DNA of 64,000 bases from JACKCP01 sp034007295 (GTDB lineage: Bacteria; Desulfobacterota; Desulfobacteria; Desulfobacterales; JACKCP01), in NCBI GenBank assembly GCA_034007295.1, contig JAVERC010000014.1, positions 4,008 through 68,007 on the forward strand. Direction: 5' to 3'. The notes under the pieces are model-generated. The model was not told the origin of the DNA and did not search any database. It saw only the letters and a program-made list of their open reading frames with translations. Made by a program: the position numbers and the translations under genes. This document shows positions 27,648-36,029 of this stretch, piece after piece (within the stretch, counting starts at the first letter, position 1; each line of letters opens with the position of its first letter).

Positions 27648-28985
27648 TTATAAAATTATTTTTCTGCACTCCAGGTAAAATCTTTTATCATCTGCCTCAC
27701 CCATGGAAAAAGTTTTTCTTGGGAATGCTCCGTCCATTATTATTGTTTTGAAAAAGCTGTTTTTGGGAATGCAGGGAAGAAGAAAACCAAGGCTTTCATT
27801 TTTTTGGGATAATTCTTCAAGATGCTTTCTGCCATGAATATAATCTATTTTTAGGGATTTATTTTTTTGGGAAATGTACTTGAGTCCGTCCTCAAGATCT
27901 CCGGCTGCAAGATTTTTAAGGGGGTTAATGATTTTTAAAATCCCTTTTGAATTGCTGTGGCAAAAAGGGATTTCATGGATATTTTTTTCCAGGCTTTTTT
28001 GATTTTCAAAAAGGTCAGTTTTATTTATTGAAACAACAGATCCTCTTTGTTCAAAAAAAGTTTTGAGCTGGTTTAGGATTTCTTCAGGGTCAATATTAAA
28101 TAATACCCTGTGTATTGGTTCAAACTGAATACTTTCATCATGAATATTTACTATTTCAACTAGAGCCCACCTTGCAGGATGATTCATGATGTTTTTATCA
28201 TTTGAGCTGTTTTTTATCTCTTCCCAAAAGGCTCTTGCAGTTGCAAATGAATGGTTTCCGTCACCCATTGCATATAGAAGAGGATTTTTTGCAGAAGAAA
28301 GATCATATTTTGAGCAATATGATTTTTCTTCTATAAGAGACAAAAGTCCTGATGCCATTTTTTCAATTGCATCTTTTTGGTCAGTCATAAATCCTGTAAT
28401 TTTACCTGAATTATTCATCAGCTGAAAATCATAAAGCTTTTTTTTGTCTTTAAGTTCAAATAAGGGCTCAATTACTTTTTTTTCAGGATCATCAATTAAG
28501 ACCATAATATGGGGTGATTCAAGTGAAGCTTTTTGCCTGACTTTTATTCTTGGCGGTATTCTTTCAATTATGGTTCCTTCAGTAGGTCTTATTAAAGATT
28601 TAGAATTTTTAGAATAATCATAGTTTTCAAGATCAAGGCAGCAGATCAGACCTTTTCTTTTCTGGCCTGTGGAAATGATCCTTTCGCACATGAAAATTCC
28701 AGGTCCGTGTTTTTCAAGTATTTGATCTTCCAGATAAATATCCATGGATGAGTGAATGTTTTCAATAATAATATCTTCTCTTTCTGAACCAAGAAAAACC
28801 TCTGGAAGAATTATGTTTAGGGCTGAGGGAGATTCTTCTATAAAATCTGCTGTTTTTTCCCAGTATTCTGGTTGAGATGTATATTGATCGCATGCAATTA
28901 CAGACCATTTTTCAAAATCTGCATTTTTTGAGGGAAGATAAACCTCAGGCAATTTAAGAGCTATTTTATTGAAAACTGTATTCAT
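27648..28985 (-). CDS. DUF1015 family protein
   Basis: 445-residue cytosolic protein. The opening segment WSVIACDQYTSQPEYW and the motif LLYAMGDGNHSFATARAFWEE are hallmarks of DUF1015 (COG4198), which is annotated without a firm function. A second recognisable stretch, IDYIHGRKHLEELSQK, lies near the C-terminus. It is 77 nt downstream of dapA on the same strand and could be co-transcribed. Neighbours do not explain a role. Confidence 0.82.
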   Translation of the reverse strand: MNTVFNKIALKLPEVYLPSKNADFEKWSVIACDQYTSQPEYWEKTADFIEESPSALNIILPEVFLGSEREDIIIENIHSSMDIYLEDQILEKHGPGIFMCERIISTGQKRKGLICCLDLENYDYSKNSKSLIRPTEGTIIERIPPRIKVRQKASLESPHIMVLIDDPEKKVIEPLFELKDKKKLYDFQLMNNSGKITGFMTDQKDAIEKMASGLLSLIEEKSYCSKYDLSSAKNPLLYAMGDGNHSFATARAFWEEIKNSSNDKNIMNHPARWALVEIVNIHDESIQFEPIHRVLFNIDPEEILNQLKTFFEQRGSVVSINKTDLFENQKSLEKNIHEIPFCHSNSKGILKIINPLKNLAAGDLEDGLKYISQKNKSLKIDYIHGRKHLEELSQKNESLGFLLPCIPKNSFFKTIIMDGAFPRKTFSMGEADDKRFYLECRKIIL

Positions 28986-29062
28986 TTATCCGCCAAGTTA
29001 GATTTAATTTAGAAAAAAGAATTAAAGGTTTAAGGCCGGATTTAATGCTCCGGCCTGAATTT

Positions 29063-30100
29063 TTACATATCCTGATAAATAAGATGTTTGAAAAGTTCTG
29101 GAGAGTTAAATCTCTTTTCAATATCAACATCAAAAAAGTCTGATATTGGTTTGAATACATGGGGTGCTTTTTTAAATGCATGTTTAGCTATTTCAAGAAC
29201 TTTGTCAGCTCCCTTAGGGGACATTTTGCCAAGAGGCCTTCTGCATTGTCCGCCTGGCATGCCAAGAACGCCCATAAGGGTTTTTATTGGCATGGGATTT
29301 TTTTGCTTGAATTCAATTTCTCCAAAAGGAGTGTTCTCTTTTGTAATTATGGCAACAAGGTGAAACAGAGGTTCTATGTCATTTAAGATTTTTGAAGCAC
29401 TGTTTGTATTTCCCTTTGAAAGTTCAATGGCCATTTCAGTTATAAAAGATGGAATTATGTTTGAAGCAACTGAAATTATGCCTGAACCCTTGATTTCAGG
29501 GTTTGACATAAGTTCAAAAGTAAGTGAATCATCTCCTGAAAAGATCTTGAAATCATCTCCGCACACTTTTCTTGTTCTTTTCATATTTTCAAGATCTCCT
29601 GTTGCTTCCTTTACACAGGAAATATTAGGGCAGTTTTTATTTGCAATTGCAATATCTTCAGGAAGGAGTTTGCTTCCTGTTCTTCCTGGAATAACATATG
29701 GGATTATTGTTGCATCAGGGCATTTTTTTGCAACAGGCTCAAGATATTCCCTTCTGATGCTGATAGACCCTGGATTGTTGTAGTATGGATCAACTAGTAA
29801 AAGTGCCTCTGCACCGGCTTTTACTGCATGTTCAGAAGCAATAAGTGCTTCTTGTGTATTGTTGCTTCCTGTACCTGCTATGCAGATGCATTTGCCTTTT
29901 GTTTTTTTTGCTGTTACTTCAATAACTTTATTATGCTCTTCCCATTTTAAAGTGGGGCTCTCTCCGGTAGTCCCAACAGCAAGGATACCTGTTATGTTAT
30001 TTTTGATTTGAAAATCGATTAATTTGTCAAGCCCTTCTAAATCAAGGGAACCGTCTTTTGTAAAAGGAGTGGCTAATGCCGTATAGCAGCCTGGTATCAT
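29063..30100 (-). CDS. dapA: 4-hydroxy-tetrahydrodipicolinate synthase family (DapA)
   Basis: TIM-barrel aldolase of about 345 residues that condenses pyruvate with aspartate semialdehyde for lysine and cell-wall synthesis. Seen: GTTGESPTLKWEEH, the catalytic Tyr region IIPYVIPGRTG and the Schiff-base Lys in SCVKEATGDLE. The C-terminus is about 50 residues longer than E. coli DapA (292), ending in an extra helical segment. ATG at 30100 is preferred over one 51 nt upstream because GGAG precedes it and the family starts there (MIPGCYTALATPF). Another DapA-like aldolase specificity is possible. Confidence 0.85.
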   Translation of the reverse strand: MIPGCYTALATPFTKDGSLDLEGLDKLIDFQIKNNITGILAVGTTGESPTLKWEEHNKVIEVTAKKTKGKCICIAGTGSNNTQEALIASEHAVKAGAEALLLVDPYYNNPGSISIRREYLEPVAKKCPDATIIPYVIPGRTGSKLLPEDIAIANKNCPNISCVKEATGDLENMKRTRKVCGDDFKIFSGDDSLTFELMSNPEIKGSGIISVASNIIPSFITEMAIELSKGNTNSASKILNDIEPLFHLVAIITKENTPFGEIEFKQKNPMPIKTLMGVLGMPGGQCRRPLGKMSPKGADKVLEIAKHAFKKAPHVFKPISDFFDVDIEKRFNSPELFKHLIYQDM

Positions 30101-30293
30101 GATTTCTCCATTAATATTTGATATAGTTACAATTTTAAATGGCTTTAACACAAGTTTTTTTCAATGACAACTTTAACCAAACAAAATATATAAACTCAAG
30201 CAAAAAAATATAAAGAAAGAATTATACTTGAAATTATCCAAACAATTGCAATATTAACAATTTGTATTTTGCAGGTTTGGCTAAAATTAAAAA

Positions 30294-30387
30294 TAGTGAT
30301 TGGCTGAAAACTAAATTTTTTTGTTCAGTACAGGTGAAAAATTTAAATCTGACTTTACGATTTGCAAAAAAGACTGTTTTCGCTGTA
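30294..30387 (+). repeat. diverged, internally shortened copy of the dispersed repeat
   Basis: Starts TAGTGATTGGCTGAAAACTAAA and retains GTTCAG, GTGAAAAATTTAA, ATCTGACTTTACGATTTGCA and AAAAAGACTGTTTTCGCTG. About 45 interior bases are missing relative to the full copy. It fills much of the 325-bp gap between dapA and the TPR gene. Confidence 0.65.
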
Positions 30388-30425
30388 ATATCAGGGCTTA
30401 TGTCCAAATTTAATTAGGAGGAAAA

Positions 30426-31052
30426 ATGGCACCATTAGCAAAGGATGTTGATGAATATATAGCAATTCAAAGAGCAGCTATCGCTCAAAATCCTGAATGC
30501 GGAAATTCCCATTACAATCTTGCAGTAGCTCTTATGGGACTTAAAAAATATGATGAGGCAGAGGGTGAACTTCATACAGCAGTAGACTGCTCGCCTACTT
30601 TAGCAGAAGCCTATGTTCAGCTTGGGGCTATATGCATGCAAAGAGGAGACATTGAAGGGGCAATGTACTACAACCAGATGTCTGTAAAGGCAAGGGCAGG
30701 ATTTTCTCCTGGATATGCAAATATTGGTTTTCTTCTTCTTCAGAAGGGAGAAGTTGATGAAGCAATAAAAAATCTTCAGAAGGCAGTTGTTTACAATTCT
30801 AAATTTGTTCAGGCTTTTACAACCCTTGGAAATGCATACCTCATGAAAGGACTTGTTGATGAAAGCATAGAGGCAAATAAAAAGGCTATTGAAATTCAGC
30901 CGGAATTCCCTGTGCCATACTACAATATTGGTCTTGGATATCTGGAAAAAGGAGAAATTGAGCTTGCGACTCAAAACATTGAAAAAGCAGCTTCATTAGG
31001 GTATGAAGTCCCTGAAAAAATTTTAGAGGAAATAAATGCGAAAAAAGCCTGA
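30426..31052 (+). CDS. TPR-repeat protein upstream of dsrAB
   Basis: 208-residue soluble protein made almost entirely of tetratricopeptide repeats (about five units between residues 10 and 195, e.g. GNSHYNLAVALMGLKKYDEA, PGYANIGFLLLQKGEVDEA, FVQAFTTLGNAYLMKGLVDE). There is no signal peptide. Such scaffolds mediate protein-protein contacts. It stands directly before dsrA on the same strand, and a link to DsrAB assembly or regulation is an inference from position only. Ribosome site TAGGAGGA. A small hairpin overlaps the stop. Confidence 0.85.
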   Translation: MAPLAKDVDEYIAIQRAAIAQNPECGNSHYNLAVALMGLKKYDEAEGELHTAVDCSPTLAEAYVQLGAICMQRGDIEGAMYYNQMSVKARAGFSPGYANIGFLLLQKGEVDEAIKNLQKAVVYNSKFVQAFTTLGNAYLMKGLVDESIEANKKAIEIQPEFPVPYYNIGLGYLEKGEIELATQNIEKAASLGYEVPEKILEEINAKKA

Positions 31053-31067
31053 TTTTACGTGTCAGGC
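31047..31067 (+). terminator. hairpin at the 3' end of the TPR gene
   Basis: GCCTGA and TCAGGC form a short stem overlapping the stop codon, followed by AGTATTTTAATAA. It is weak as a terminator and could act with readthrough into the dsr region. Confidence 0.45.
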
Positions 31068-31166
31068 AGTATTTTAATAACTGGCTGGGATACATGATGC
31101 TGATTTTTAAGCCCGGACATTCTGGTTTGTATAAAAAGTTTAATAATCAGGTATTTCAGCCCTCTT

Positions 31167-31254
31167 CCTTTCAAACTGATGTTTCATTAACATAATTTCA
31201 AATTTGCTTTTGTATTGACAACAAAACTCATCCGTCCTATACCTTCAAACTGAT
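31167..31254 (+). promoter_or_regulatory. direct repeats CCTTTCAAACTGAT around the dsrA promoter
   Basis: CCTTTCAAACTGAT at 31167-31180 recurs as CCTTCAAACTGAT at 31242-31254, about 75 bp apart (roughly seven helix turns). One copy is upstream of the -35 and the other overlaps the predicted start. This suits paired binding sites for a regulator of dsrAB; the protein is unknown. Confidence 0.45.
31215..31243 (+). promoter_or_regulatory. sigma-70-type promoter of dsrAB
   Basis: TTGACA at 31215-31220, a 17-bp spacer, then TATACC at 31238-31243. This leaves a 5' leader of about 180 nt before dsrA, which also contains the near-palindrome GTACTTTTTAAGGTAC. Other than these, the 379-bp gap holds no gene. 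Confidence 0.7.
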
Positions 31255-31431
31255 AGCATGTAATTAATGTTGTTTAACACTGATTCCAGATAGTTTTTAA
31301 GAATTGCTGGGCATTAGAAATCTCTGAAATTATTGATTTTTTTGTCTGTTTTTTGGAAGCATGTACTTTTTAAGGTACTTGAAGCGAATAGGTATATAAT
31401 TAATCAATCTTTATCTTTATGGAGGTAAGGC

Positions 31432-32751
31432 ATGGCAAAACACGAAACTCCCATGCTGGATCAATTAGAATCCGGTCCATGGCCAAGTTTTGTTTCCGAC
31501 ATGAAGCAGGAAGCGGAAGCAAGGGCAAAGAATGTTAATAACGTTGAATATCAGATTCCTGTTGATGTTGTAGACGATCTTCTAGGCGTTCTTGAGCTTT
31601 CCTACAAGCATGGAAGAACTCACTGGAAACACGGCGGTATCGTTGGTGTTTTCGGTTACGGCGGCGGTGTTATCGGCCGTTATTGCGACCAGCCACAGGA
31701 ATTTCCTGGTGTTGCTCATTTTCATACAGTACGTGTGGCTCAGCCTGCTGGTAAGTACTACACAACTGAATATCTCAGACAAATTATGGATGTATGGGAT
31801 CTACGCGGTTCTGGTCTTACAAACATGCACGGCTCTACAGGTGACATTGTTCTTCTTGGTACAAGAACAGAGCAGCTTGAAGAAATTTTCTTTGATCTGA
31901 CTCACAAGTACAATACAGACCTTGGTGGTTCAGGTTCAAACCTTAGAACCCCTGCTGACTGTATCGGTACTTCAAGGTGTGAATATTCATGCTATGATAC
32001 AAACGCATTATGTCATTTCTTGACAAATGAATTCCAGGATGAGCTTCATCGTCCTGCATTCCCTTACAAGTTCAAGTTCAAGTTTGACGGATGTCCAAAC
32101 TGCTGTGTTGCGTCACTTGCACGTTCTGACATGGCTTTTATCGGTACATGGAAAGACGATATCAGAATTGACCAGGAAGCTGTTCAGGCTTATATCGGCG
32201 GTGAAATTCCTCCTAACGGTGGTGCTCATGCTGGCCGTGACTGGGGTAAATTTGACATTCAGAAAGAAGTTATTGATCTTTGTCCTACAGGCTGCATGTG
32301 GATGGACGGCAATGAACTTAAAATCAACAATAAAGAATGTACACGCTGTATGCATTGTATCAACACCATGCCAAGAGCATTGAGAATTGGTGAAGATACT
32401 GGATGTTCAATTCTTGTTGGTGCTAAAGCTCCAATCCTTGACGGACAGCAGATGGGTTCTCTTCTTGTTCCTTTTGTAGAAGTTAATCCTGACAATGATT
32501 ATGAAGCACTTATCAATTATATTGATAAAATTTGGGATTGGTGGATGATGGAAGGTAAAAACCGTGAGCGTCTTGGTGAAACTATCCGCCGTCTTAGTTT
32601 CCAGAAGCTTCTTGAAGCTTGTGATATGGAAGCAGATGTCCGTCATGTGTTACATCCACGTGAAAACCCATACATCTTCTGGAAAGAAGAAGAAGTACCT
32701 GGCGGATGGGAAAGAGACATTAAAGAATTCAGAAAATTTCATCAGAGATAA
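31432..32751 (+). CDS. dsrA: dissimilatory sulfite reductase alpha subunit
   Basis: 439 residues; with DsrB it forms the siroheme/4Fe-4S enzyme that reduces sulfite in the cytoplasm. The CX5C (CIGTSRC) and CX3C (GCPNCC) motifs bind the coupled 4Fe-4S-siroheme. An inserted ferredoxin domain carries CPTGCMWM and CTRCMHCINTMP. The 'reductive' type is supported by linkage to dsrD. Codon choice (CGT, GGT, GTT, CTT) differs from neighbours, as expected for a very highly expressed gene. Ribosome site GGAGGTAA. dsrB follows after 18 nt. Confidence 0.99.
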   Translation: MAKHETPMLDQLESGPWPSFVSDMKQEAEARAKNVNNVEYQIPVDVVDDLLGVLELSYKHGRTHWKHGGIVGVFGYGGGVIGRYCDQPQEFPGVAHFHTVRVAQPAGKYYTTEYLRQIMDVWDLRGSGLTNMHGSTGDIVLLGTRTEQLEEIFFDLTHKYNTDLGGSGSNLRTPADCIGTSRCEYSCYDTNALCHFLTNEFQDELHRPAFPYKFKFKFDGCPNCCVASLARSDMAFIGTWKDDIRIDQEAVQAYIGGEIPPNGGAHAGRDWGKFDIQKEVIDLCPTGCMWMDGNELKINNKECTRCMHCINTMPRALRIGEDTGCSILVGAKAPILDGQQMGSLLVPFVEVNPDNDYEALINYIDKIWDWWMMEGKNRERLGETIRRLSFQKLLEACDMEADVRHVLHPRENPYIFWKEEEVPGGWERDIKEFRKFHQR

Positions 32752-32769
32752 GATAGGGAGGAAAAATAA

Positions 32770-33918
32770 ATGGCATTTGTATCTTCAGGTTACAATCCCG
32801 ATAAGCCAATGGAAAACCGTATCACTGATATCGGTCCCAGACATTTTGAAGAATTTTATCCTCCGGTCATTAAAGCCAACAAAGGCAAGTGGCTGTATCA
32901 TGAAATACTTGAGCCTGGCGTACTGGTTCATGTTTCAGAAACCGGAGACGAAGTTTATACAGTTCGTGTAGGTGGTGCTCGTCTTATGAGTATTACTCAT
33001 ATCCGTGAAATGTGCGATATTGCAGATAAGCACTGCGGCGGATATCTTCGTTTTACTACACGTAACAACGTTGAATTTATGGTTGATTCAAAGGACAAAG
33101 TTGAAGCACTTAAGCAGGATCTTTCTTCTAGAAAATTCCCCGGCGGATCATACAAGTTCCCAATTGGTGGTACCGGAGCTGGTGTAACAAACATAGTTCA
33201 TACACAGGGATGGGTTCACTGCCATACTCCTGCAACTGATGCATCTGGTCCTGTTAAAGCTACCATGGACGCTCTTTTCAAAGATTTCCAGGATATGAGA
33301 CTTCCTGCACAGCTTAGAATTTCTCTTGCTTGCTGTCTTAACATGTGCGGTGCTGTTCATTGTTCAGATATCGCTATTCTTGGTTTCCACAGAAAGCCTC
33401 CAATGATTGACCATGAATATGTAAGCAAGAACTGTGAAATTCCTCTTGCTGTTGCAGCATGTCCTACTTCTGCTATCAAGCCTTCAAAGCATGTGCTTGC
33501 AGATGGTACTGAAGTTAAGTCAGTTTCTGTTAATAATGACCGTTGTATGTACTGTGGTAACTGCTATACAATGTGTCCTTCAATGCCGCTTGCTGATACA
33601 GACGGTGACGGTATTGTTATTATGGTTGGTGGTAAAGTTTCTAACCGTATTCATGCACCTAAATTCTCCAAAGTTGTTGTAAGCTACATTAAAAATGAGC
33701 CTCCAAGATGGAAAACAACAACTGATACAATTTCAAAAATTGTTGAAGCATACGCAAATGATGCAAGAAAATATGAAAGAATTGGTGACTGGGCAGAAAG
33801 AATCGGCTGGGAGCGTTTCTTTGAAAAATGTGAGCTTGATTTCACTCATCATCTTATCGATGACTTCCGTGATCATGCTTACTATACATGGCGTCAGACA
33901 ACTCAGTTCAAGTTCTAA
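32770..33918 (+). CDS. dsrB: dissimilatory sulfite reductase beta subunit
   Basis: 382 residues, standard length. Cluster ligands are seen in GWVHCHTPATD and in ISLACCLNMCGAVHC. The inserted ferredoxin domain shows RCMYCGNCYTMCPSMPLAD. It pairs with DsrA as alpha2beta2. GGAGG ribosome site; same high-expression codon usage as dsrA. A stable hairpin lies between it and dsrD. Confidence 0.99.
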   Translation: MAFVSSGYNPDKPMENRITDIGPRHFEEFYPPVIKANKGKWLYHEILEPGVLVHVSETGDEVYTVRVGGARLMSITHIREMCDIADKHCGGYLRFTTRNNVEFMVDSKDKVEALKQDLSSRKFPGGSYKFPIGGTGAGVTNIVHTQGWVHCHTPATDASGPVKATMDALFKDFQDMRLPAQLRISLACCLNMCGAVHCSDIAILGFHRKPPMIDHEYVSKNCEIPLAVAACPTSAIKPSKHVLADGTEVKSVSVNNDRCMYCGNCYTMCPSMPLADTDGDGIVIMVGGKVSNRIHAPKFSKVVVSYIKNEPPRWKTTTDTISKIVEAYANDARKYERIGDWAERIGWERFFEKCELDFTHHLIDDFRDHAYYTWRQTTQFKF

Positions 33919-33948
33919 TAATAACTGAGTTAAGAAATTTATATCATG

Positions 33949-33970
33949 GCCGGAGGTTAAAACCTCCGGC
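33949..33970 (+). terminator. hairpin between dsrB and dsrD (attenuator-like)
   Basis: GCCGGAGGTT and AACCTCCGGC form a perfect 10-bp GC-rich stem with a 2-nt spacer, followed by TGAAC and a run of seven T. It looks like an intrinsic terminator but lies inside the dsr operon, so partial termination or 3'-end protection of dsrAB mRNA is likely. Confidence 0.75.
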
Positions 33971-34000
33971 TGAACTTTTTTTCCTGATTAAGGAGGAAAT

Positions 34001-34228
34001 ATGGCACTTCCAGATAATGCAAAAGAAATGATAGTTGAAGAACTTACAAAAAAGTCAAAAACAAAATCAAAATTCTACTTCAATGACCTTTCTAAAATGT
34101 TTCCAGATGAAAGCCCAAGAGCAGTAAAAAAGCTTGTTAATGAAATGGTTAATGATGGTGTTCTTGAGTACTGGTCAAGCGGAAGTACAACCATGTATGG
34201 TTTAAAAGGCATGGGTGAACTTGGTTAG
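34001..34228 (+). CDS. dsrD: DsrD, sulfite-reductase-associated winged-helix protein
   Basis: 75-residue protein of standard DsrD length. The N-terminal helices (KEMIVEELTKKSKTKSKFYF) and the segment FPDESPRAVKKLVNEMVNDG end in the wing LEYWSSGSTTMYGLKG. DsrD stimulates sulfite reduction by DsrAB in sulfate reducers. It marks this locus as reductive rather than sulfur-oxidising. Ribosome site AAGGAGG. dsrN begins 24 nt downstream. Confidence 0.97.
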   Translation: MALPDNAKEMIVEELTKKSKTKSKFYFNDLSKMFPDESPRAVKKLVNEMVNDGVLEYWSSGSTTMYGLKGMGELG

Positions 34229-34252
34229 TATTTTTTTTGGAGTTTTTCTGCA

Positions 34253-35659
34253 ATGCTGAAAAAAGAAGGATGCAGTTCTGTAGTTACAATCGCTGGTTTA
34301 AGAGGCGGTTCAGGAAAGACTTTTGTATCTCTTGGACTTGTATCTTCACTTAAAAGTATTGGGAAAAATGTCTGCCCCTTTAAAAAGGGTCCTGATTATA
34401 TTGATGCCGGCTGGCTGGCTTTTGCTGCAGGCCGGCATTGCTATAATCTGGATACATACATGTGCCCTGGTGAGGTTGTTAAAGAATCTTTTTCCTTTCA
34501 TAGTTATGGTTCAGATTTTTCTCTTGTTGAGGGAAACCGCGGACTTTTTGATGCAATAGATGTTGAGGGCAGGACAAGCACTGCTGAAGTAGCAAAACTT
34601 CTCAATTCCCCTGTAATAATATGTATTGACTGCACTAAATGTACAATGACAATAGCTGCAATTGTTATGGGGCTTAGAGCCTTTGATCCTGATCTTAACC
34701 TGGCTGGCATAATTTTTAATAAAGTTGCCGGGCCAAGACACGCAGGCAAGCTCACAAAAGCAGTTGAGCATTATACAGATGTAAAAGTAATTGGTGCTAT
34801 ACCAAAGGTCAAAAAATTTGATTTTGCTGAAAGACATATGGGCCTTGTTCCAACATGTGAAAACAAAATGGCTTCATCAATTATTGAAGAAACAGGAAAG
34901 ATAGTTAAAGATAACCTTGATCTTAATAAAATAATTGAAATTTCAAAATCAGATCAGGAATATATTCCAGAGCAGTCCCCATATGAAATGTGTATGACTG
35001 AAACAAAGTATGATGATCTTAATATTGGGATTATTATAGATGATTCCTTTCAGTTTTATTATCCGGAAAATATTTTTATTCTTGAAAAATACGGAGCAAA
35101 GCTTTTTAGAATAAATGCCATGGAAGATAAATGCCTGCCTGAAAATCTCCATGCACTTTATATTGGAGGCGGTTTTCCAGAGTGTTTTGCAAAAGAGCTT
35201 GAAAAAAATAAATCCATGCGTGAATCCGTAAAGAATCAGGCAATGTCTGGACTTCCTGTATATGCCGAGTGCGGCGGACTTATGTATCTTGGGAAATCAA
35301 TTATTTTAGAGGATAAAGAATATGAAATGTGTTCTTTTTTTGATATGAGTTTTACAATTTCAAAAAAACCCCAGGGTCATGGTTATGTTGATGCTGTTGT
35401 AACAAAAAATAATCCTTTCATTGAAAAAGGTACTCATCTCAAAGGCCATGAATTCAGGTATTCAAAAATAGTAAATAGCAATTTCAGTGAATCTGGTTTT
35501 TGTTATGAGTTAGATAGAGGTGTTGGAATTGTTGATAACATGGATGGAATAACAAAGAACAATACACTTGCCTCATATATTCATCTTCACGCCTTTGGCT
35601 CTCCGTCATGGGCAAATGCCATGGTAAAAGCAGCTCAAAAATTTAAAAATAATCATTAA
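34253..35659 (+). CDS. dsrN: DsrN / CbiA-type siroheme amidase
   Basis: 468 residues, CobB/CbiA fold: an N-terminal P-loop dethiobiotin-synthetase-like domain (VTIAGLRGGSGKTFVSLGL; KKGPDYIDAGW) and a C-terminal glutamine amidotransferase domain with the nucleophile Cys in PVYAECGGLMYLG. It is a cobyrinate a,c-diamide synthase homologue; next to dsrABD it is the known DsrN, which amidates siroheme for DsrAB. A cobalamin role cannot be excluded, but no other cob genes are near. It ends the dsr operon; no obvious terminator follows. Confidence 0.9.
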   Translation: MLKKEGCSSVVTIAGLRGGSGKTFVSLGLVSSLKSIGKNVCPFKKGPDYIDAGWLAFAAGRHCYNLDTYMCPGEVVKESFSFHSYGSDFSLVEGNRGLFDAIDVEGRTSTAEVAKLLNSPVIICIDCTKCTMTIAAIVMGLRAFDPDLNLAGIIFNKVAGPRHAGKLTKAVEHYTDVKVIGAIPKVKKFDFAERHMGLVPTCENKMASSIIEETGKIVKDNLDLNKIIEISKSDQEYIPEQSPYEMCMTETKYDDLNIGIIIDDSFQFYYPENIFILEKYGAKLFRINAMEDKCLPENLHALYIGGGFPECFAKELEKNKSMRESVKNQAMSGLPVYAECGGLMYLGKSIILEDKEYEMCSFFDMSFTISKKPQGHGYVDAVVTKNNPFIEKGTHLKGHEFRYSKIVNSNFSESGFCYELDRGVGIVDNMDGITKNNTLASYIHLHAFGSPSWANAMVKAAQKFKNNH

Positions 35660-36029
35660 ATCAAATTTTTTCCAAGTTTCAAAAACAATAATAAAATGTC
35701 TTTCAGTGAATATTTGTATAAAATTCAAATAATTATCTGCTGGGCTAAAAAGGGTTTTTTTACATTCCTAAGCCAGATTAAAAATTTAATTCTCAAAAAA
35801 GATCATGTATCCCATAGTTTAAATTTTTCCTTTTCATTTAAAGAATAAAAATTTTAGTCTTTAGTTATTGATAATTTTTATTGATTAATCTAAACTTATT
35901 CATTATCTAAATATAAAGACACATTTTACTATTATTTTTATTTTTTAGTTAAGAATTTTTCAAGGCTCAACAAAAAATGAGCTGAAATTAATTTTTATCT
36001 GACTGTTAGTTTAATTTTAAGGAGGGTAA
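35660..36029. other. AT-rich intergenic region before the Sec-peroxiredoxin
   Basis: 370 bp without a credible ORF, tRNA or strong hairpin. TTATTGAT occurs twice around 35863-35883, and a weak promoter-like pair (TTGATT, 17 bp, TATCTA) is present near 35880-35908. No PerR- or OxyR-type palindrome could be recognised with confidence. Confidence 0.4.

Noticed and set aside
32027..32383. Alternative-frame ORFs within dsrA and dsrB
   Set aside because: They arise from the biased codon usage of dsrAB; composition is not protein-like and they overlap fully conserved genes.
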